Shown here: positions 11,063 to 21,540 of the stretch, one piece after another
How positions within the stretch are numbered: the stretch's first letter is position 1
Layout: every line of letters begins with the position of its first letter
NCBI GenBank assembly: GCA_022559985.1
Contig: JAFJTR010000032.1
Coordinates: 248,001 to 312,000, forward strand
Direction of reading: 5' to 3'
Length of the DNA stretch: 64,000 nt
Origin: Parastagonospora avenae f. sp. tritici 18332-5
Lineage: Eukaryota; Ascomycota; Dothideomycetes; Pleosporales; Phaeosphaeriaceae
Made by a program: the position numbers and the translations under genes
Notes under the pieces: generated by a model
Database searches by the model: none
Seen by the model: only the letters and a program-made list of their open reading frames with translations
Told to the model about the DNA's origin: nothing

Positions 11063-12953
11063 TTATGCAGAGTCTACATTGAGCACCTGGCCGGTCTCGG
11101 TCATCTGGACCTTCGCGCGCTTAGTCGATTCCTTGCGTGGGTTCGGGGCTTCGAAAATCTCCTTCAAGTCCTCAAGAGTCTTGCCAGCTGTCTCGACGAA
11201 GAAACTAAGATACGTGTTAGCAAGAAGGTCAAATCACTGGCATCATATCCAGATCAACTTACAAGTAGATGATGATAAGCTCGACGCAAATCCAGCCAAT
11301 GTAGACAATGTACAGTTTCCATTTAATCGCTTCCATACCGACAGAGATTCCGTAGGTGTTGACGACCATGGCGACGTTCAGGAAGAGGAAGTTCAAACCA
11401 GAACCCTTCGCACGTGTGCGGTTCTCCAAGCACTCGACTGAGTAAAGCGTCTGTAGAGGCGTCCAGCCCCAGGCGAAGAAAATACCGAAGAGGTAGATCG
11501 ACACGATGACACCGTACGAGAGGTTATTCGAGGACGTTGCGGTGGCGGTGAATGCGGTGAGAAAGATGTAGGCGATGAGACCTCCAAGCAGACCTCCCAT
11601 CAACATCTTGCGACGACCAAGCTTGTCGAGGAGCGTGGCTCCGTAGACGGCGGCAATCATGGAGAAGATGGGGTTGATCGCGTTGATGAGAAGCTGCTTG
11701 TTGGGGTCGAGAATGCCGGCTTGTTTGACCATGATCGGCATGAAATAAGACACCACATTGTTTCCCGACCACTGACCGAAGAATGCCATCGCGATGACCA
11801 TGGCCAGTCGATATCTGGCAGCCCTGGTGTTAACAAGCTCGCTGAAGTCCCACCATGGGTTCTCGTCGCGTGATTGAGCAAAGTCGTCGGTAATTTGTTG
11901 CAATTGAAGCTGGACAAGAGGCGAGTTGGCATCTCCCTCACCGTGATACTTCGCCATAATGGCAATGGCTTCTTCGCGACGATCGTGTGCAAGTACTGAA
12001 TTGATTAGCCAAATCTCGGATGAAGAAAATCAGTATACACTTACACCAACGGGGTGTTTCTGGGAAGAACATTACGCATGCCATGACAATGCCTGGAAGA
12101 ATGCATTGGACAAGGGTGGGAAGGCGCCATGCCCAAGATGACTCAGCCATGTGAAGGTTAGTGCCATATGTAGTCCAGCCAGCAAGAATGTTGCCTGTTG
12201 CCACAAGTAAGCCAAATTGTCGGTGATTGTCGACACAGAAACCTCTTACCTAGCCACCAGAAGTTGTTGTACATGCCGGCCATGGTTCCACGGTATGCTG
12301 GATGCGCAAGTTCAACAGTGTAGGCTGGGCCTGCTGCAGAAGCGATCGAGGCACCAAAACCCAAAATGAAGCGGCCTCCGATGAATTGACCCATGCCATG
12401 TGCCGATGTTTGAATAGCGGTTCCAACCAGGACCAGCGCACAACCAACGAAAATACAGATACGACGACCATAACCATCGGCGAGAAGTCCACAGACTGAG
12501 GTTGGTGTTAGATGAGACCAAGGTAGTGGGAAACGTGATGGAGCTTACATGGGAAAGCAGCGATTTGACCAAGATTGTAAATGATGAAGATGATACCGGC
12601 AGACGAGCCTTCACCAGTCAGGCCGAATGTGTTCTGGTAGGACTTCATAGCGTTGATGGCGCCCATGAGGGAGGAATCGAACCCGTTCAGGGTGGAGACG
12701 AGGTAACCAATTCCCATAATTCCATAAAGCTGGATCATGCTTCGCGAAAATAGCTTGGGCTTTTGTGCTTCAAGAGCAGCGGCTAAACGGCGTCAGTATA
12801 TAATTCCAGGTCAACTGTACTTGCTCGAGAAAACTCACCAAGAGCCACAGATGCAACATTAGCCTCAACGACATGTGCAGACTTGTGGACCTCATCGTCG
12901 TGGTTGCTGATCTGATGGGTAACAGAACCCATGTTCTCCTTGTTTTCTGCCAT
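11063..12953 (-). CDS. lacpA: MFS sugar transporter, probable lactose permease
   Basis: Six exons: 12839-12953, 12549-12782, 12250-12495, 12045-12194, 11263-11995 and 11063-11204; five introns of 49-58 bp; 539 residues. Seen: sugar-porter signatures ADGYGRR (loop 2-3), GGRFILGFGAS, PAYTVELAHPAYRG, FPETPRW before the central loop, LGRRK in the second half and FFVETAGKTLEDL after TM12, with about 12 TM segments. Known: fungal lactose permeases (Kluyveromyces LAC12, Aspergillus nidulans LacpA) belong to this family and are divergently paired with a beta-galactosidase gene. Here the start codon lies 924 bp from a divergent GH2 beta-galactosidase, so lactose/beta-galactoside uptake is the natural reading. 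Substrate is inferred from context; transporter identity is firm. Confidence 0.9.
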
Positions 12954-13877
12954 CTTGTCTCAACGAACGAAGTAACGAAAAGACGAAGAAATGTTCAGAC
13001 CCAAGGAAATGGGTCAACGAAGTAGTCAGTGACGATCCCACGTTTTCCGGGGTAGTGGATTCTCTTTATACTAGCAGACATTTTGCAGGCTTCTCCGCAA
13101 CGCACACGGCCGTAGACGTTCTGGTCTCGCTCCGAGGTAGATTACCTGATGCTGCCGCGCAGTTGCCCGTTTCTGCATCCTCAGGAACACCCTCGCCCCA
13201 GCCACCCCGCGTGCCAAGCGCCCAGAGTGTGCTTGATGCAGGGTAGCCAGCGCATCGTGTCGAGGGTCAGAAGAACGTCTATGGGGCAACATAAAAGCTT
13301 AGGAACGCCTTGCACGGGAAATGAGCGGATGGAATTCTGGAATAAGCGCGGCAGCGGATGCAAGTCCAAGAAGACACAAGTTTTTGCAAACCCTTTCCAA
13401 GCACGCGGCGAAGAACTGAATCGAATAGCACGATGCTCGGTCCTACTCCGAGTCGTGGTGAAGTCTGGAGTAGGCTACGGAGGCACTTCCCTGTTCGTTC
13501 ATGGGTGTGGAGATGAAAGCCTGGAGAAGTCCGGAGCAAAACGTGCGGCCAGGGTGCGTTTTCCGCCGGCCTTTACCGATATGGGTAAGGATGAACCCTC
13601 TTGCAGTAACAGAACCGCTGATCTGATGACCCTCCACATCGCGGCGTAATTAACCCGATGCGAGCCTGCAACACCGGGATTCCCGTGTTTCTGCCAGCCG
13701 ACAATGTGATCGAGCATCACGCCGTTGTCTTGGCCTGCACATTCGGGTGGCTTTCCCGTTTGGGTCATGCCACCACATGCATTGCCATGCAACACCAATG
13801 TATCGAAGTGGAGATGTAGGTACTTTATCAACGGCTAACAAACGTCGCGATGCCACCACTCTCTACTCACCATCAAA
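12954..13877. promoter_or_regulatory. Shared divergent promoter, permease / beta-galactosidase
   Basis: 924 bp between two divergent start codons with no recognisable gene; a 166-codon frame at 13149-13649 looks like chance. Several SYGGRG-type hexamers of the kind bound by the carbon catabolite repressor CreA are visible (for example CCGGGG near 13047, CTGGAG near 13464 and 13521), but such hexamers are common. Co-regulation by the inducing sugar is expected from the arrangement. Confidence 0.6.
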
Positions 13878-16800
13878 ATGGCTTCAGGTGCCTACCCCGC
13901 TGCAAAGCCAGACTGGAACAATCTCGACATCCTCCACAAGAATACCTTAACACCCCGCGCTTACTTCCATAACTACACATCGGAAGCGGATGCCTTGACA
14001 TACGATGTAACCAAATCAAAGATTCATAACCTGTCCGGAACATGGAAGTTTGAGCATGCATACTCGCCTTTTGAGGCCCCTGAAGGCTTTGAAGCACCAT
14101 CCTTTGACACTTCAAAATGGAGCGATATTGCTGTACCAGGCATGTGGCAGTTGCAAGGATTTGGCAAAGGACCCCAATACACAAACGTCCAGTACCAAAT
14201 CCCAGTGGATCCACCCAATGTCTCATTCACCGAGAACGAGACTGGTTCATACGTGAAGAAGTTCAAGATCCCACAAGAGTTGCAATCGGGCCAGATTCGC
14301 CTGCGATTTGAAGGCGTTGACGCAGCTTTCCATGTCTGGGTAAATGGCAAAGAGGTAGGTTACTCTCAGGGATCGAGGAATCCAGACGAATTCGACATCA
14401 CCAGCCTGGTTGATCTCAATGGAGAGAATGTACTCGCTGTAAGGGTCTACCAGCTGTGCGATGGCACATACATCGAAGACCAGGATCAGTGGTGGCTCAG
14501 CGGAATGTGAGTATGCGTTGGCTGTGGCGTTCAATAGTTACTTATTCGATCAGCTTCCGAGACGTGCTCCTGATTGGCTTCCCAAAGGAGAGTCGCATTG
14601 ACAATGTCTTTGCCCAGACACTGCTCGACAGCTCCTACACAGATGCTGATCTGAAGGTTAAAGTCAGTGCTATCGGATCCGGCAAGATCACCGTCAAAGT
14701 CCTTGATGCACAGAAGAATACCATTGCAACTGCTGATGCAGAGGTTAACAACGGTGGTTCGACCGACTTCAGCATCCCAGTTAAGAACCCCTTGAAATGG
14801 ACCGCAGAATCGCCCAGTCTCTACCACCTTGTTGTATCGCTTGGCTCCGAGCAGTTCGTCACTCAGCGTATCGGCTTTCGGCAGGTCGAGATGAGAGATG
14901 GCCTGATCAAAGTCAACGGAAAGAGAATCGTCTTCCGCGGTGTCAACCGTCACGAACATCACCCTAAGCATGGCCGGACTGTTCCAGTCGAATTCTTGAA
15001 GCAAGACCTGCTGACCATGAAGCGTCACAACATCAACGCTATCCGCACATCTCACCAGCTCAATGATCCTCGACTCTACGATCTGGCCGACGAGATGGGT
15101 TTCTGGGTCATGGACGAGGCGGACTTGGAATGCCACGGCTTTGAAACTATCGCTGATCTGGCACTTACGCCTGCCGAACAAAAATTGCCCTTCCGCGAAC
15201 GCCAGCTCCTGACGAGAGAAAAGGCGGCAGAGTGGACTACCGACAACCCCGACTGGACCAAGGCTTATGTCGACCGTGCTGAACATCTGGTCAAGCGTGA
15301 TCAGCTCCATCCCTCCATTGTTTCGTGGAGCTTGGGTAATGAAGCCTTCTATGGAAGGAATTTCAAGGCGATGTACGATCATATCAAAGCATACGACGGC
15401 AGCAGGCCTATCCACTACGAAGCAGACATCTACGCCGAAACGATGGATATGTACTCCAGGATGTACCCACCAATCAATGAGATCATTGAGTTTGGAAAAG
15501 ACAAGAGCAAGACTAAGCCCCTCGTGCTTTGCGAGTTCGTCCATGCCATGGGTAACGGCCCAGGAAACATCAAAGAGTACGTTGATGCTTTCTACGAGTA
15601 CCCCACTCTGCAGGGTGGCTTCGCCTGGGAATGGGCGAACCACGGCCTTGTGACCAAAGATAAGCAGACGGGTGAAGAGTTCATGGCATACGGCGGCGAT
15701 TTTGGCGAAGAGGTTCATGACTCCACTTTCGTTATGGACGGTCTTGTCAACTCAGACCACACTCCCAATGCTGGATTGGTGGAGTACAAGAAGGCTATTG
15801 AGCCCGTGCAGCTCCTGGAATCTAGCAAGACGAAGGCAAAGTTCATCAACAGATACGACATCATTACTTTGGATCACCTGGTCTGCCAGTACTCGGTTGC
15901 GTCTGAGGCTGGTGGAGAGGGCAAGTCCGGTGTGCTTGACATCCCGTCTGGCATCGCGCCGGGACAGACTTTCGAGGTCGAACTGCCCCAGATCTCCGAC
16001 TTGGTCGGAGAGGCGCTCCTCAGCATTTCGTTCGGCCTGAAGGAAGCTACCCCATACCTGGAGAAGGGATTCGAAGTCAGCACGGCTCAGATCCCCATTA
16101 CTGCGACAGCACCCATCCAGCTTCCTGCAAAGTCAGATGGAAAGCTTGAGGTCGCTACCAGCCGCAACTTGCTGGAGATTACAAGCCAAAAGTCGACCTG
16201 GAAATTCAACACTCTCCACGGCACCCTCACGTCCTGGCGTCAAGCCTCCACCGAGCTCATCACCAAAGCGCCAGAATTTGACATCTTCCGCGCAGAAACT
16301 GACAACGACGCCCCACAAGACGGTTGGGAGTGGAAGGAAAAATGTCTCCATCTCGCCAAACCATCAACCCGCAAGGTCGAGTGGTCGCAACCAGACGCCA
16401 ACACCCTGAAGATCGTTGTGAACCAGCGCCTCGCTCCACCAACACTATCATGGTCCATCGACACCATTTTGACATACACATTCCGCGCCGACGGCAGCGT
16501 CTCTATCGCCGTCAACGGCACCCCCCGAGGCGCAAACCTGCCCCGCACACTCCCCCGCATCGGGCTCGTCCTGGGATTTCCACAGAATTTCCAGCGAGTC
16601 TCCTGGTTCGGCCGCGGCCCCGGCGAGTCCTACCGCGACTCCAAGCTCTCCCAGCCCGTGGGCAAGTACACGGCCCAAACCGTCGACGAGCTCTGGGTCG
16701 ACTACGAAGTCCCGCAAGAAAGCGCCAACCGCACAGACACGCGATGGGTATCCGTATCCGACGGCAAGGACGCGTCGCTGCTTGCTCAGTTTGTCAGCGG

Positions 16801-17029
16801 CGAGGAGAGGAAGTTGTTTGATTTCCAGGTCAGTCATTATAGGATGAGGGATGTTGCGGCGGCGGGGCATCCGCATGAGTTGAGGCGCAAGAAGAGGGAG
16901 GAAGTGTTGCTCAGACTGGATGCAGAACATCATGGTTTGGGCAGTGGGAGTTGTGGACCGAGGACGCTGGATGAGTATGCGTTGTTGACGGGGCCGTTTG
17001 CGTTTGAGGTGTTGTTGCAGACGATGTAG
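13878..17029 (+). CDS. bgaD: Beta-galactosidase, GH2 family (LacZ/LAC4 type)
   Basis: Two exons, 13878-14506 and 14554-17029, joined by a 47-bp intron (GTGAGT..CAG); 1034 residues, close to Kluyveromyces LAC4 and E. coli LacZ. Hydrolyses lactose and other beta-galactosides, probably inside the cell, since no signal peptide is visible. Seen: the sugar-binding domain at the N-terminus (FEGVDAAFHVWVNGKEVGYSQ), RGVNRHEHHPKHG, the acid/base glutamate in SWSLGNEA (Glu473) and the nucleophile in LCEFVHAMGNGPGNIKEY (Glu537), then GGFAWEWANHGL and the C-terminal beta-sandwich (FGRGPGESYRDSK). All catalytic motifs are intact. The divergent permease gene indicates a lactose-use pair. A long antisense frame at 14531-15718 is a shadow. 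Confidence 0.96.
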
Positions 17030-17718
17030 AGTGTGTGCGGCACTGAAGCGGTAGACTAAGCTCCAATTTGGGAGTTGAGAATGCTAGTAGACGTTGTGTC
17101 TTTGTGATATTCGGCTTCAAGCATGTTTCCATATCTCATCAGTTGCAAGTGACGAGTGATTGGCCAATTGCGCATTCAGCCAGATTGCAAGGGCGAGTTA
17201 CCCCTTGTGCCTGCATGTACACTTTCGTCACAGTGCTTTGATACTTCTAAAGAGCTGCGCATTACATTCTTTGATGAGTAGACACGCGTCGTGAGGAGTC
17301 CGCTTCCGAGAAGGTGGAACCGCACGTGTCGATATCACTCTATCGAGGGGTCAGATGGAATGGATCGACACCAAGAGGCATATGCTGAATCTGCCGTCCA
17401 TGGGACATATGAAGAACGATTATCGAAGGAGCTGCCGAAGTGGCGTGCGGTATCTGACGTGCGCCCCGAGCAGATATCGGATTCAATTGTTGGATGTTTT
17501 GCTGATTGCATTCCCGCTCGCTCGGATTCCACAGCCTGAGAACGTACCAGGACGGCACTTGAAGCTGCGGTTTTAATCGAAGTTGGCTAACTTCATGTAT
17601 ATGCACGCTGCACGGCATGGGGGTCGCCTTTGACATCGAGAGGTATAAAAGACACGACATTCACTGAACCGTACATCGTATCAGCAGCAAGCAGCCTTTC
17701 CCAACAGCCTCAAACAAA
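17030..17718. promoter_or_regulatory. Intergenic, with TATA box for the secreted-protein gene
   Basis: Holds the 3' flank of the beta-galactosidase gene and the promoter of the next gene. A TATAAAA at 17644-17650 lies 69 bp before the ATG at 17719, a clear core-promoter candidate in a genome where most genes shown here lack one. Confidence 0.55.
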
Positions 17719-18408
17719 ATGAAATCCTTTCTCACCATCATCCCCGCACTGTGTAGCGTAGTCTCCGCATGGCCACTCATGCCCTGGAGCACACTCGCCC
17801 CTCCAGCAACTGGCACGCAATTCTACCTCCTCCAAGCCAAATCGTAAGCACACCTCTTCAAATATCTATCCAACACACCTCTCCCTCCCCTCCCCCAATC
17901 CTAACCCACCCCAGCCCCACCACCGCCCTCAACAACCAATACGTCGCCCTCCCCGCAGGCTCAACCACCTACGCCCTCACCACCCCCCTCTCCTCCGCGA
18001 CAAAATTCTTTGTCCAGAAATTCAACGCCACGAACACCTGGGCCTTCCACAATGCCGACGACACGCGCCAACTCGCTCTCCGCGGGCCCGACGGCGTGCT
18101 GCTATACATGGTCGATGTGACGAACCCCAACTCCGGGAATATCCCTGGCGGCCAGTTGATGGAGTGGGCGACGTTTACTATGGAGAGCAGTGTGTTGGGG
18201 GTTAGTGATGGGAGTACGTTGAAGAGCCGGACGTTTGTGGGGGTGAAGGGCACCGGGAATGCGTATACGCTTGCGCTGTATGATGGTGAGTTGGGATTTG
18301 ATGATAGTGAGTTGGGAGATGTGGTGCTGACGAGAGACAGGAGTTAGTAATACGACGCAGACGATTAGTCCGCTTACGTTGAATATTGTGAGGAGTGGGA
18401 GTGGGTGA
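17719..18408 (+). CDS. Small secreted protein, unknown function
   Basis: Three exons: 17719-17843, 17915-18285 and 18341-18408; introns of 71 and 55 bp; 187 residues. Not recognised as a named family. Seen: signal peptide MKSFLTIIPALCSVVSA, mature N-terminus WPLMPWSTLAPPATGTQFYLL, then a single compact-looking domain rich in Thr, Asn and Gly with potential N-glycosylation sites (NAT, NTT) and essentially no cysteine after the signal peptide. The tail is TISPLTLNIVRSGSG. Size, secretion and the TATA-driven promoter fit an extracellular or cell-wall protein; an effector role is possible but unsupported. The splice model is good: both joins keep phase and remove non-coding-looking sequence. Confidence 0.75.
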
Positions 18409-18611
18409 GTGGTAGGGGGCGTGGATGGATGTGGAGTGCCACGGGTTGCTGAAGATGGGCGGGGAAATGGGAATGGAATCCAAATCGTATTGGTGTATTG
18501 TTTATGCTATAACTAATCATCTCGCGTCGTAAAGCCACCCATTGACCAGGTTCATCCCAGGCTGCAACTCCCCCAAGCGCCCAGAACGCCATGACTACTT
18601 CGTCGTAGAGC

Positions 18612-21250
18612 TTAAAAGTCGTTGTCTGCGTCCATGTCCTCATCTCCAGCCTCGATAAACACCAGTCGCGAACCCTCGCCTGTCGTTTGCCAGACCTGTT
18701 GAAAGTTAGTTTCGTGATGCGCTGGAATGGTGTTGTTGGAACACTTACATCAAGCATGGCGTACTCATCAATAGCCTGCTCGAATTGATCGGCTGTGAAG
18801 CCCTTGGCCAACACTCGCTCCCTGACCCTTCGGAGATCCATCTCGCCACGCGTGCCGTCGCCAACAGCAGCAGCTCCACTAGCCTCCATCGACTTGATGA
18901 GGTGGTAGATCTTACTGCTGGGCGTGTAATCATCCCTGCGGTTGTCGTCGGCGTACAAACTGGCTTTGCTAACTTCCGTGAGACGCAGAGCCTCGTCAAC
19001 GTCTTCTGAAATGACCTCGTCTGCGAATCGTAGACGAGCCAGAGCTTGTGCCAGGCGAAGAACACCAAGCAGGGTACGAGGTGATGTATGAGTGAAGGCC
19101 TTCTTGGAACCCTCATCGCGCTTCTGCTGTTGGCGCATGCGCACGTAAGCGCCCACCATGTAGTCGGACACTTCCTTTGGAACGTTTGGTCGATATGATC
19201 GCGCACGGGCAACCCATTGTCGAACTTCGGCGGGACTGAACACAATGCCTCCCTGGACTTCAGGATGCTTGTTGTGCATGTGGACGTGCGTAACGTGGCG
19301 TGCCAATTCTTCGTCAGAGTCTCGCGCAGGGGTATCTAGAATAAGGAAAAGAACGTCGAAACGCGACAAGAGCGCAGCAGGAAGGTTGATGTTCTCCACG
19401 GGGGAGATGCGAGGGTTGTAGCGACCATACAACGGATTGGCGGCGGCAAGGATGGATGTGCGGGCGTTGAGCGTGGTAGTGATACCAGCTTTACTAATCG
19501 AGATAGTCTGCTGCTCCATGACTTCGTGGATGGCGGTCCGGTCGCTATCGTCCATCTTGTCGAATTCATCGATACAACACATACCGTTGTCAGCCAAGAC
19601 GAGAGCACCACCTTCGAGAACCATCTCATCGGTGACGGGATCACGCATAACAGCTGCGGTTAGACCGACACCACTGCTACCACGACCGGTGGTGTAGACA
19701 CCACGAGGAGCAACCTTGGTGATGTACTTGAGCAATTGGGATTTGGCCACACCAGGATCTCCCATCAAGCATACGTTGATGTCACCACGAATACGCATAC
19801 CATCTTTGACTTCCTTCGTGACACCGCCAATGAGCTGGAGAAGCAAAGCCTTCTTGACATCAACGTGACCGAAGATCTCGGGGGCGATAGATCGCGACAG
19901 ATATTCATACAGCTGGCCAGTCCTCTCGAGCTCATTCATTCTCTTCAGGGTCGGCTGGGCGAGGACAATGTCATCATAAGCCTTCTTGTGTTGCATGACA
20001 TGTTGCGCCTCGAGGTAAGTGTCTGTGAGTAGACCGGCACGGATGGCCTTGAAGCCAGTGTATGGTGTTGGGAGGAAAATACCGGCCACATCTACGACGT
20101 CTCCTGGGTTGATCTGGCGCACTAGGGCACCATGGCAGTGGATGGTAAGCTGTCTAGGAATGTGTCCAACGGGTACCTGATCAGCCATCTCTTGAATCTT
20201 GACCTCCTGGAAAGGAAGGAACTTGGATGCACGGGTGGACAAGAACATCTGGCCCTTGGTCTTGTTGTTCTTGCACTCTTCTGATGGGCACTCCTGGAGT
20301 GGTGTGAATGCCTTGGTGGTTACGGGCTGGAAGACTTCGCTTCCGCATCTGTCGCAGGAGTAGGCATTGACTTGTACAGCAGGCTTAACGTCCGATACTC
20401 TCGTTGCAATACCGCGAACTGTGATTAGGTGACCAAGGTGCTCTCCTCGCACGTTTCGAACGGCAAGTGCCTTCATGGCTGCTTGGCTACTAGCGCCAGA
20501 CGGTATTCTGGGCTTGAAGTTGAGCGTGTATCGCCGTGTCAGTGCGGCGGGGAAGAGCGATTCTGGTGCAGCATCCGCGGTGTCGTCAACACCCTGGAGC
20601 TCCTGCATCCTCTCATTGCGCTTGGAACGCTGGGTCATGATGACATCCAGGACATCGTCTTTGAAGCTATTGCAAGTTAGCACGATGCGCGCATCATCCA
20701 GGCCGGCTGGCGTACTTGAGCTCTTTGGTTGGTGGTGGTAAGCACTGGTCGACTGCTCGCGAGAAGACTTCGAGGTAGTGGTGGGCGTTGCGCTCAATGG
20801 ACTCAATCAGCTTGTAGTTGTGCTCGCCGTCTGAGGCGGTCCTTTCGTACTGCTTCCCATCAGCCCCACCTACTCAGTATGCGCAAATCCTACTCACGGC
20901 CTCCACGTCGTTCAGGTCTATGACAATCTCGTCGCGCTCGCGATTTGAGACTTCCTGCAGCTGGTTCATGTACTTTGTTTTCGACTGGCCGTTGCGCGCT
21001 CTGTTTGGCGCAGGATCGTCTTCGTCGTCCATCATGTCGTACTCTTCGTCGGCGCCATTGCCGTTGAGAGTGAGCCCCTGCAATTGGTCGGCAGCTTCAG
21101 TGGACGAGGACTTGAAGTTCTTGAGGAAGTCGACAAAGGCAGCTTTGCGCTGTTAGCTGGGCGCTGGGCGCTGGGATGTGTTTGCGACGCGGTATACACA
21201 CCCTCCTGCTCCTCGTAGTTGACGGGTGCGGTCGTAGTGAGGAGCGCCAT
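18612..21250 (-). CDS. mcm7: DNA replication licensing factor MCM7
   Basis: Five exons: 21202-21250, 20898-21142, 20716-20849, 18749-20666 and 18612-18695; introns of 59, 48, 49 and 53 bp; 809 residues, normal for Mcm7. One subunit of the MCM2-7 replicative helicase loaded at origins in G1. Seen: start MALLTTTAPVNYEEQE typical of fungal Mcm7, a C4 zinc-finger (CDRCGSEVF and a following CxxxxC pair), Walker A GDPGVAKSQLLK, Walker B CIDEFDK, arginine finger LLSRFDVLF, and the acidic tail GDEDMDADNDF. Subfamily call rests on the block from VAPRGVYTTGRGSSGVGLTA through RYNPRISPVENI. The first intron uses an AAAG acceptor because the nearby CAG acceptor would break the frame. Divergent with PEX1. 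Confidence 0.97.
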
Positions 21251-21540
21251 GTTCGCTCGCTATACAAGTTCAAGAAGGCGATTCGTATACGTGAAGACCG
21301 CCTGGTGGTGATGCAGCGGGGAGGGGGGTTGCAGTAGCGAATTTGAGATGGGGCTGGTTCGCGTTGCAGCGCGTCGAGCGCGTTTCCCTGCCAATTGACG
21401 ATTGGCTGCCAGCGACGGCTGTTCTGCCACCGCCTTCGATGCGACGGGCGCCGACGACCTCGGCTGCGTAGGGGAGCTTCAGCATCTCTACCAGAAGTAT
21501 GCCGTGATTATAACCTTCAACTCACTCCTCCCACATCACC
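21251..21540. promoter_or_regulatory. Bidirectional promoter MCM7 / PEX1 with CGCGT cluster
   Basis: 290 bp between divergent start codons. Three CGCGT cores (ACGCG on the other strand) start at 21360, 21370 and 21379, within 24 bp. ACGCG is the core of the MluI-box bound by MBF-type G1/S regulators in yeasts. An ATTGG (CCAAT) pair lies just beside it near 21393-21406. Confidence 0.5.

Noticed and set aside
13149..13649. 166-codon frame between permease and beta-galactosidase
   Set aside because: Lies in a shared promoter; low-complexity basic reading without motif.
14531..15718. 395-codon minus-strand frame opposite beta-galactosidase
   Set aside because: Fully antisense to a gene with intact catalytic motifs; frame openness follows from the codon pattern of the real gene.
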